Source of the DNA: Prevotella sp. CAG:924
GTDB lineage: Bacteria; Bacteroidota; Bacteroidia; Bacteroidales; Bacteroidaceae
Reading direction: 5' to 3'
Assembly: GCA_000431975.1 (NCBI GenBank)
Contig: HF988526.1
Coordinates: 1-7,882, forward strand
Length of the DNA stretch: 7,882 bases
Both the position numbers and the translations under genes were made by a program. Positions 1 to 6,207 of the stretch are shown one piece after another; the stretch's first letter is position 1, and every line of letters starts with the position of its first letter. The notes beneath the pieces are model-generated. The model was not told the origin of the DNA. It saw only the letters and a list, made by a program, of their open reading frames with translations, and did not search any database.

Positions 1-205
1 TAAACAATCCCCTAGGTTTATCGGGTGAGCCGAGGATCAATATTATTTGTTTAGGACAACAGACTGCTATTGCCCCCAATTGATTATTAGAGGTTCACGG
101 GAGTTCATACCATTGTCGGGCAGCCTGTTTGTCACCGGAATAGACAAGCCTGTATTTGAAAGACTTTTTGAGCCTTAGGCTGACATTCTTAGTAAGAAGT
201 TAGTC
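1..205. other. Non-coding region downstream of uvrA
   Basis: No open frame of more than about 35 codons was found on the minus strand here, and nothing with a recognisable start is evident on the plus strand. Two small inverted repeats lie just beyond the uvrA stop: TTCTTA-G-TAAGAA at 186-198 and AGCC-TTA-GGCT at 171-181. Both have short stems, and neither is followed by a T run in the direction of uvrA transcription, so they are weak candidates for a uvrA terminator. The left side is cut by the window edge, so a gene ending or starting just outside cannot be excluded. Confidence 0.5.
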
Positions 206-3052
206 CTAAAGACCTTTATGGTCATGCTCTTTCTCCAGTATTTCCTTGATAAAGCGTGGGGTAAATCCTTGTGTGCTTTTTGCCACATCCTCAGGAGTTC
301 CTGTCGTCAAGATACGTCCACCGTTACGCCCCCCTTCCGGTCCGACATCAATAATCCAATCTGCCATTTTGATCACATCAAGGTTATGCTCAATGATGAT
401 GACTGTATTGCCACGATCAACGAGCTTTTCCAAAACGTTCATGAGAATGCGGATATCTTCGAAGTGAAGGCCGGTTGTCGGTTCATCGAGGATATAGAGG
501 GTCTTACCTGTATCTTTCTTGCTTAGTTCGGTGGCGAGCTTCACACGCTGACTTTCACCGCCAGAGAGCGTTGTCGAACTTTGTCCAACCTTTATATATC
601 CTAATCCTACGTCTTGCAGAGCCTTGAGTTTAGGCAGGATGGTAGGTACGTTCTCGAAGAACTCTACTGCCTGGTTGATTGTCATGTCGAGCACATCAGC
701 GATCGACTTGCCTTTGAATCTCACCTCGAGTGTTTCCCGGTTGTAGCGTTTGCCATGGCAGACCTCACAAGGTACCATCACGTCTGGCAGGAAGTTCATC
801 TCAATGGTGCGATAGCCGTTGCCGCTGCAGGCCTCACAGCGTCCACCTTTTACATTGAAGGAAAAACGGCCTGGTTTATATCCACGGATCTTAGCCTCCG
901 GCAGGCCGACGAAAAGCTGGCGTATATCAGAGAATACGCCTGTGTATGTAGCTGGATTGGAGCGAGGAGTGCGTCCGATAGGACTTTGGTCGACGCTGAC
1001 TACCTTATCTATATATTCCAGTCCTTCAATGGATGTGTAGGGCATGGGCTTCTGCAGTGACCGATAAAAATGATGAGCAAGTATCGGTTGCAGCGTTGCG
1101 TTGATAAGAGTCGATTTTCCCGATCCTGATACACCGGTCACAACGATCAGCTTGCCTAAGGGGAACGTGACATCGATGTTCTTGAGGTTGTTGCCCCGGC
1201 AGCCATGTAGAACGAGAAACTTTCCGTTTCCGACACGTCGGCTGGGTATGGCCAGTCTCCGTTCCCCATTAAGGTATTGAGCTGTCAGGGTATGTGTCTG
1301 CAACATCTCTTCCGGAGTGCCTTGAAACATCACTTGGCCGCCCTTGCGTCCTGCACCGGGACCGATGTCGACGATCCAGTCGGCGGCCCGCATCATGTCT
1401 TCGTCATGCTCGACGACGAGCACTGTATTGCCAAGATCTCGTAGTGTCTTGAGGGAGTGGATAAGTCGTTCGTTGTCGCGCTGATGCAGACCGATCGAAG
1501 GCTCATCAAGGATATAGAGCACGTTTACCAGTTGACTGCCGATTTGTGTCGCCAGACGGATACGCTGGCTCTCGCCGCCGGAGAGTGTCCGTGACTGGCG
1601 ATTGAGAGAAAGGTAGTCGAGGCCAACATCGAGCAGAAAGTGAACGCGCGAGAGTAATTCTTTCACGATCTCATGAGCAATCTTCTGCTGACGGGGAGCT
1701 AATTGTGTCTCTACGTGCTCCAACCAGTCACACAGCTCGTCGATATCCATGTCGGCCACTTCCGCAATGTTTTTTCCAGCGATGCGGTAGGAAAGCGATT
1801 CACGTTTTAGTCGTTTACCATGGCATACAGGACATTCTGTCTCGGCAAGGAATTGTGCTGCCCATTTGCGTGAGGCGGTAGTGTCGTCATCCTCCATAAT
1901 TTGTTGCAGGTATTTCACCACGCCATCGAAGTCGGTGAAGTAGTCTGAACTGGTATGTACGATGCTTTTGTCGATACGTACGGGAGAAGGAGTTCCGTAA
2001 AGGATCTCGCTGACCGCTTCGTCGGGTATATCTTTGAAGGGTGTCTTGATGTCAAGGCCATAGCGTTCGAGAATGCTGCTGATCTGCCAGAAGATCATCT
2101 GATTCTTATATTTTCCTAGAGGAGCAATAGCACCGGCGTGTATGCTAATGTTTACATCGGGTATTACCTTTTTCATGTCAATTTCCTGTATTGTACCCAG
2201 TCCCTTGCAATGGGGACAGGCACCTTCGGGTGAATTGAATGAGAAAATATTGGGTGCCGGTTCGCCGTAGGAAAGACCACTGACAGGATCCATTAGCCGT
2301 TTGGAGAAGTTACGCACCTCGTCACTTCCACGTTCCATAATCATGACAGCACCGTCGCCTTGCCGCATGGCTGTAGCAACGCTGTGACGCAGACGGTCGT
2401 AGTCTTTCTGTTCAACTTTCAGTTTGTCGATTACTACTTCTATATTGTGGTTTTTATAGCGGTCGGTCTTCATGCCACGCGTGATCTCCTTGATCTCTCC
2501 GTCTATACGGATATATAGATAGCCTTTGCGTCGCATACTTTCGAAGAGCTCCCGATAATGACCTTTTCGCTGACGTACCAGTGGAGCAAGCAGATAGATA
2601 GCTTTGCCATCATAGTCGTGAAGAATCATGTCGATCACCTGCTCTTCGGTGTATTTCACCATCTTTTCGCCGGAAATGTAGCTATAGGCCGTTCCGGCAC
2701 GTGCATAGAGAAGACGCAGATAGTCGTATATCTCTGTTGTCGTGCCGACCGTGGAACGGGGATTGTTGTTGGTCGTCTTTTGTTCGATGCTGATAACAGG
2801 ACTCAACCCGGTAATCTTGTCGACATCGGGACGCTCCATGTTGCCGAGAAAGTTGCGGGCATAGGCTGAAAAAGTCTCAATATAGCGTCGCTGACCCTCA
2901 GCAAAGATCGTGTCAAAAGCCAGCGATGACTTTCCTGATCCAGACAGGCCGGTAATAACAGTGAGTGATCCTCGCGGGATCATCACATCGATATTCTTGA
3001 GATTGTGCACACGTGCACCCCAAACATTTATTCTTTCGTCTTCGCGTTGCAT
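206..3052 (-). CDS. uvrA: UvrA, excinuclease ABC subunit A
   Basis: UvrA is the damage-sensing ATPase of nucleotide excision repair. As a cytoplasmic dimer it scans DNA with UvrB and loads UvrB at lesions for UvrC incision. The 948-residue length is normal for the family. The first ATPase half has Walker A GLSGSGKSS at 35-43, an ABC signature LSGGESQR at 490-497 and Walker B LYILDEPS at 512-519. The second half has GVSGSGKST at 640-648, LSGGESQR at 829-836 and LYILDEPT at 852-859. The UvrB-binding and insertion regions (about 120-400) are present, so this is canonical UvrA and not the shortened UvrA2/DrrC form. Zinc ligands CPHC (279-282) with CPVC (407-410), and CEAC (739-742) with CEVC (762-765), are intact. 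The first zinc module seen in Geobacillus and E. coli UvrA is missing: its ligand positions are S124, S127, D255 and S258. The start fits the usual short lead before the GAxxHNLKNI motif. No UvrB or UvrC gene is nearby, which is common. Confidence 0.98.
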   Translation of the reverse strand: MQREDERINVWGARVHNLKNIDVMIPRGSLTVITGLSGSGKSSLAFDTIFAEGQRRYIETFSAYARNFLGNMERPDVDKITGLSPVISIEQKTTNNNPRSTVGTTTEIYDYLRLLYARAGTAYSYISGEKMVKYTEEQVIDMILHDYDGKAIYLLAPLVRQRKGHYRELFESMRRKGYLYIRIDGEIKEITRGMKTDRYKNHNIEVVIDKLKVEQKDYDRLRHSVATAMRQGDGAVMIMERGSDEVRNFSKRLMDPVSGLSYGEPAPNIFSFNSPEGACPHCKGLGTIQEIDMKKVIPDVNISIHAGAIAPLGKYKNQMIFWQISSILERYGLDIKTPFKDIPDEAVSEILYGTPSPVRIDKSIVHTSSDYFTDFDGVVKYLQQIMEDDDTTASRKWAAQFLAETECPVCHGKRLKRESLSYRIAGKNIAEVADMDIDELCDWLEHVETQLAPRQQKIAHEIVKELLSRVHFLLDVGLDYLSLNRQSRTLSGGESQRIRLATQIGSQLVNVLYILDEPSIGLHQRDNERLIHSLKTLRDLGNTVLVVEHDEDMMRAADWIVDIGPGAGRKGGQVMFQGTPEEMLQTHTLTAQYLNGERRLAIPSRRVGNGKFLVLHGCRGNNLKNIDVTFPLGKLIVVTGVSGSGKSTLINATLQPILAHHFYRSLQKPMPYTSIEGLEYIDKVVSVDQSPIGRTPRSNPATYTGVFSDIRQLFVGLPEAKIRGYKPGRFSFNVKGGRCEACSGNGYRTIEMNFLPDVMVPCEVCHGKRYNRETLEVRFKGKSIADVLDMTINQAVEFFENVPTILPKLKALQDVGLGYIKVGQSSTTLSGGESQRVKLATELSKKDTGKTLYILDEPTTGLHFEDIRILMNVLEKLVDRGNTVIIIEHNLDVIKMADWIIDVGPEGGRNGGRILTTGTPEDVAKSTQGFTPRFIKEILEKEHDHKGL

Positions 3053-3166
3053 GTTGTTGTCTTGATACGTAGGATCCTTTTTGGATTTTTTGTTGCCACC
3101 GTTCGGTAAGCGGAATATAATATAGTAAGAACTGAAGGATGTTTATCTGATAGGAGTGGCTCTTTG
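3053..3166. other. Short gap between the CHU_C gene and uvrA
   Basis: On the minus strand this 114-base gap contains no TAnnTTTG box and no obvious LexA-type palindrome. There is a 4-bp hairpin (ATCC and GGAT around an A5 loop) about 20 bases before the uvrA start, too weak to be a terminator. The simplest reading is that transcription continues from the upstream gene into uvrA, although a weak or non-consensus promoter cannot be excluded. Confidence 0.35.
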
Positions 3167-3874
3167 TCATTCACCTGTGGTGGCGCCGGTTGATTCGGTA
3201 TAGCCGCGCAGAAGGTTGACATCGCGTCGGATGTGGTATGTCTTACCATCGGCGCCTTTTGCTTTTACCAGCACAAAATATACGCCTTGTTTGACATCCT
3301 TTCCATGGAACTTGCCATCCCATCCTCCGGCTGGATCTGTCCAGCTATAGAGCTTTTGTCCCCAACGGTTAAAAATAGTCGCTTCAAATTCGACAATGCT
3401 CTGATAGCCTTCTTTAGCTTTATAAATATCGTTGATTCCGTCACCGTTAGGAGAGAACGCATTGGGCATCTCCAGTTTGCTTTCCGAGATGGATATGGTG
3501 ATTGGTGTTCCCTCTGATGTATAGTAGTCATTGGTATAAGCTACTGTGTCATTGCCTTGTGTAAAAGTGGCCCATAGCTCAACATGATGTGTACCCGCTT
3601 CCGTGAAAGTATATGTGGTCTCTTCCTCGTAGCGTACAAGATAAGGGGATTGACGTTGCTCGTCTTTATAGAAGCGCCACTCATAATAGGTCGTCCATCC
3701 TTCTGTGTCCTCAGCATTTGGCTTGAAGGTGACGGTGAGCGGTGCTGATTCGGAGATGGAGGTCTCTTCCATTTCAGATCCTTCTGTATCGGTGTATGTC
3801 GCAGTGGGTGAAATGGTTTGGGCAAATGCCAGTGACGGCAACAGAGTCATCAAAAAGGAAATGATCTTTTTCAT
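3167..3874 (-). CDS. Secreted protein with PKD-like domain and CHU_C (type IX secretion) C-terminal domain
   Basis: A protein of 235 residues, predicted to be exported through the inner membrane by Sec and then through the outer membrane by the type IX secretion system. Residues 1-18 form a signal peptide (MKK start, hydrophobic core, AFA-Q cleavage site, no lipobox cysteine). About 45-130 resembles a PKD/Ig-like beta domain, with an aromatic WxxYxxW-like strand near 60-67 and a YTFTEAGTHHVELWATF strand pair. About 134-226 matches the gliding-motility-associated / CHU_C domain: PNAFSPNGDGIND at 137-149, FNRWGQ near 168-173, then GWDG and GVYFVLV. This domain is the type B sorting signal of T9SS cargo. 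A 12-residue Thr/Ser/Gly tail follows the last domain strand, whereas such domains usually end at the C-terminus. An in-frame ATG at 3911-3913 would add 13 residues but lies one base from the predicted -7 box, and the signal peptide begins at 3874, so the later start is chosen. No enzymatic motif is visible; a surface adhesin or structural role is only a guess. Confidence 0.85.
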   Translation of the reverse strand: MKKIISFLMTLLPSLAFAQTISPTATYTDTEGSEMEETSISESAPLTVTFKPNAEDTEGWTTYYEWRFYKDEQRQSPYLVRYEEETTYTFTEAGTHHVELWATFTQGNDTVAYTNDYYTSEGTPITISISESKLEMPNAFSPNGDGINDIYKAKEGYQSIVEFEATIFNRWGQKLYSWTDPAGGWDGKFHGKDVKQGVYFVLVKAKGADGKTYHIRRDVNLLRGYTESTGATTGE

Positions 3875-3914
3875 CGTTCGTTTATTTGCCGGTCTGTTAG
3901 TAGGACCTATCATG

Positions 3915-3945
3915 CAAAGTTACGTATTTTTATACAAAATCGAAA
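3915..3945 (-). promoter_or_regulatory. Probable Bacteroidota-type promoter for the CHU_C gene (and perhaps uvrA)
   Basis: Read on the minus strand, TAACTTTG (3922 down to 3915) matches the -7 consensus TAnnTTTG exactly and is followed by CA, as is common. TTTC at 3945-3942 is a one-mismatch -33 box, with 19 bases between the two. Transcription would start near 3908-3910, giving a leader of roughly 35 bases to the ATG at 3874. This placement argues against the upstream ATG at 3913. Confidence 0.6.
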
Positions 3946-3999
3946 GAGGAAGGAGTAAAAAGATAAAAAGGTAATGGTTTTTAAACGATTATAATGTAC

Positions 4000-4026
4000 T
4001 TTGTAGGGAATTATTTTGTAATTTTG
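4000..4026 (+). promoter_or_regulatory. Probable Bacteroidota-type promoter for the LysM/barrel operon
   Basis: TAATTTTG at 4019-4026 matches TAnnTTTG and is followed by CA. A TTTG at 4000-4003 could serve as the -33 box, but the 15-base spacing is shorter than usual. Predicted transcription would begin near 4031-4033, leaving an A-rich leader of about 22 bases with no clear Shine-Dalgarno sequence before the ATG at 4055. It lies back to back with the minus-strand promoter at 3915-3945, within the same 180-base divergent region. Confidence 0.55.
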
Positions 4027-4054
4027 CAAAATACAAACATCAATACAAAGAAAT

Positions 4055-5407
4055 ATGAACGGAAAATTAAGATATCTGTTTCTTATCATGATCCTTTTCT
4101 TCTCTTTGGGCAGTTATTCACAGGCTTCGAAAGAGGCTGTGTCCTATAAGGTGAAGAAGAAAGATACGATCTTCAGCATCGCCAAGAAGAACGGATTGAC
4201 TGTGGTCGAACTGATGGATGCCAATCCCGTTATGAAGCAAGAGGGGTATGAGCTAAAAAAAGGTGATACGATATTCATTCCTGTCAAAGGTAAGGAGGCT
4301 CATGTCAAGACTGGGACTTCGACAAGTCAAAAAGCCGGTAGTACGCAGTCTTCCGTGATTCGGATCGGTGTCATGCTTCCCCTCCATAATGTCGATGGAG
4401 ATGGCCGGCGTATGACGGAATATTATCGTGGCCTGCTGTTGGCTTGTGACAGTTTGCGCCGGGCAGGCATCTCTACAGACATCCATGCATGGAATGTAGA
4501 TGCTGATGCCGATATCTCAGTGACGTTGCGTGATCCTGCTGCAGCCAAGTGTCAGATTATCTTTGGTCCGCTCTATAGTACGCAGGTCAGGGCTTTGGCA
4601 GAGTTTTGCAAGGCCCGTGACATTAAGCTTGTCATTCCTTTTTCTATCAGTGGTGATGATGTGTCACGCTATCAGCAGATATTCCAGGTATACGAGTCTC
4701 CTGACCAACTTAATAATGATGCCATTGACGCGTTCCTGAAACGTTTTGAGGGCTATCACACTGTGCTTATCGATTGTAATGATGCCACTTCGAAGAAGGG
4801 GATTTTTACTTTTGCGTTGCGCAACCGGTTGACCAATGTAGGCCGGAAATATTCCATAACGAATCTTCAAAACAGCGAGGAACAGTTTCAGAAGGCCTTT
4901 TCTACTACGCAACCGAATGTTGTCGTGCTGAACACCGGCCGGGCTCCCGAGTTGGCAGTGGCCGTGCAGAAGCTCCGCTCGCTCATTGCCTTACATCCTA
5001 CGACGAAAGTGGCCCTTTTCGGATATACAGAATGGTTCCTCTATATACGCCAGCGTCTTGATGACTTTTTCGCTCTCGATACGTATATACCAGCCAACTT
5101 CTATTATAATTCGCTCGATCCTCGCACACAACAGTTGGAGAAGGCTTACCGGCAGTGGTTCCATAAGGACATGCTTTATGCCTTCCCGCGTTTTGCTTTG
5201 ACGGGATATGATCATGGACAGTATTTCCTTCGTGGTTTTCATACTCAGGGGAAGAATTTCCGCGGGCTAGCCGGTCAGAGTGATTATAAGCCGTTACAGA
5301 CACCCCTTATCTTCCGTCAAGTGGGCAGTAAGGGTGGCATGCAGAACATGTATTTCCATTTAATTCATTATACTCACGGCCAGTCGATAGAGGCTTTGGC
5401 GTACTAA
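4055..5407 (+). CDS. Secreted LysM-domain protein with type I periplasmic-binding-protein fold
   Basis: A protein of 450 residues, predicted to be periplasmic. Residues 1-23 are a signal peptide ending near YSQ-A, with no lipobox, so it should be soluble and not a lipoprotein. Residues 31-77 form one LysM domain (YKVKKKDTIFSIAKKNGLTVVEL at the start, GDTIFIPV at the end), which binds peptidoglycan glycan chains. A Ser/Thr/Lys-rich linker (about 78-100) leads to a region (about 101-435) that looks like the type I periplasmic-binding fold of branched-chain amino acid receptors: IRIGVMLPL at 102-110, a YYRGLLLACDSL helix, IIFGPLYS at 168-175, LVIPFSIS at 192-199 and VALFGYTEW at 319-327. No ABC permease or ATPase gene lies in the window, so transport is doubtful. 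The same fold occurs in LpoA, an activator of a penicillin-binding protein, so a cell-wall or sensory role is possible; this is inference. It is the first gene of a likely operon, 7 bases before the barrel gene. Confidence 0.85.
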   Translation: MNGKLRYLFLIMILFFSLGSYSQASKEAVSYKVKKKDTIFSIAKKNGLTVVELMDANPVMKQEGYELKKGDTIFIPVKGKEAHVKTGTSTSQKAGSTQSSVIRIGVMLPLHNVDGDGRRMTEYYRGLLLACDSLRRAGISTDIHAWNVDADADISVTLRDPAAAKCQIIFGPLYSTQVRALAEFCKARDIKLVIPFSISGDDVSRYQQIFQVYESPDQLNNDAIDAFLKRFEGYHTVLIDCNDATSKKGIFTFALRNRLTNVGRKYSITNLQNSEEQFQKAFSTTQPNVVVLNTGRAPELAVAVQKLRSLIALHPTTKVALFGYTEWFLYIRQRLDDFFALDTYIPANFYYNSLDPRTQQLEKAYRQWFHKDMLYAFPRFALTGYDHGQYFLRGFHTQGKNFRGLAGQSDYKPLQTPLIFRQVGSKGGMQNMYFHLIHYTHGQSIEALAY

Positions 5408-5414
5408 AATCATT

Positions 5415-6146
5415 ATGAAGAAATTTTTGATTCTTTTCTTCGTTCTTGCTCTGTCAACAGTAGCCTCCGCGCAGATCGGTGAGCATCGCAACACGTTGTC
5501 CATTGGTGTCAATGGAGGTTATAATCTTACGACAGTCCGCTTCACACCAAAGGTGGAGCAGAATATGAAAGGTGGTATTACGGGTGGTCTTTCCGTGCGC
5601 TACACCGTAGAGAAATATTTCAGCACCATAGCGTCTATTGCCGCTGAGCTTAATTATGGTCAGTTGGGCTGGAAAGAGAGTATTCTCGATGTCAATGACC
5701 AACCGGTCATCAATGCATCGACAGGCTTGGCAGAGGCTTATGAGCGTACGATCAATTACATTCAGTTGCCCATATTCGCCCATTTGGCATGGGGTAGAGA
5801 AAATAAAGGCTGTAACTTCTTTGTCAATCTGGGTCCACAGTTTGGCTATTATCTGAGTGAGTCAACCAAGACTAATTTCGACTTTGATTCGCGTAATACG
5901 GCAGATCGGGCCAGTCAGACTTGCGCACAGGATACGATGGCTGTAGAGAACAAGTTAGACTATGGTATCGCGGTTGGTCTTGGTATAGAATATACACTTC
6001 CACGTGTGGGCCGTTTCCTTTTGGAAGGCCGCTACTATTATGGCTTGGGTAATATCTATGGCGATTCTAAGCGCGACTATTTCGGCTCCAGCAACTTTGG
6101 TACAATTACTATAAAACTGGCGTATTTATTTGACATCACGCATTAG
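5415..6146 (+). CDS. Outer-membrane beta-barrel protein, PorT-like family
   Basis: A protein of 243 residues with a signal peptide (1-19, cleaved at ASA-Q) followed by alternating polar/hydrophobic, aromatic-rich strands typical of a small outer-membrane barrel (the OMP_b-brl_2 / PorT-like kind). Examples are TLSIGVNGGYNL (27-38), GGITGGLSVRYTV (53-65), YIQLPIFAHLAW (115-126), FFVNLGPQFGYYLS (135-148), YGIAVGLGIEYTL (183-195), FLLEGRYYYGLGNI (201-214) and a last strand ITIKLAYLFDI near the C-terminus. PorT itself is a T9SS component of similar size, but this family is broad and I cannot call this porT from sequence alone, so no symbol is given. Two cysteines (C133 and C170) are the only ones after the signal peptide and could form a disulfide. 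The start lies 7 bases after the upstream stop with no promoter between, so co-expression with the LysM protein is very likely. Confidence 0.85.
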   Translation: MKKFLILFFVLALSTVASAQIGEHRNTLSIGVNGGYNLTTVRFTPKVEQNMKGGITGGLSVRYTVEKYFSTIASIAAELNYGQLGWKESILDVNDQPVINASTGLAEAYERTINYIQLPIFAHLAWGRENKGCNFFVNLGPQFGYYLSESTKTNFDFDSRNTADRASQTCAQDTMAVENKLDYGIAVGLGIEYTLPRVGRFLLEGRYYYGLGNIYGDSKRDYFGSSNFGTITIKLAYLFDITH

Positions 6147-6207
6147 TCGCCGGTCGTTTCCAACTTCTTTTAAAAATAAATCACAAATCATTTAAGATTC
6201 CAATATT

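Noticed and set aside
90..125. GGTTCACGG resembling a tRNA T-arm
   Set aside because: No matching acceptor, D or anticodon stems can be folded around it; it is a chance match.
171..198. Two small inverted repeats just after the uvrA stop, considered as its terminator
   Set aside because: Stems are only 4-6 bp and no T run follows in the direction of uvrA transcription; the only nearby homopolymer reads as A on the minus strand.
218..1060. Plus-strand open frames inside uvrA (for example 218-526 and 614-1060)
   Set aside because: They lie wholly antisense to a highly conserved gene, have no family resemblance or promoter, and reflect codon bias of the opposite strand.
3070..3092. ATCC / GGAT hairpin with adjacent T run on the plus strand, considered as a terminator
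   Set aside because: The stem is 4 bp and AT-rich, and there is no plus-strand gene upstream that would need terminating.
4253..5303. Minus-strand and out-of-frame open frames inside the LysM gene
   Set aside because: They overlap a protein with a signal peptide and recognisable domains, and their translations look like random low-information sequence.
4055..5407. Calling the LysM protein an ABC-transporter solute receptor
   Set aside because: The fold resemblance is real, but no permease or ATPase is nearby, there is no lipobox, and a LysM domain is unusual for such receptors.
5415..6146. Calling the barrel gene porT
   Set aside because: Length and barrel pattern fit, but the family is large and diverse and no PorT-specific motif or T9SS neighbour confirms it.
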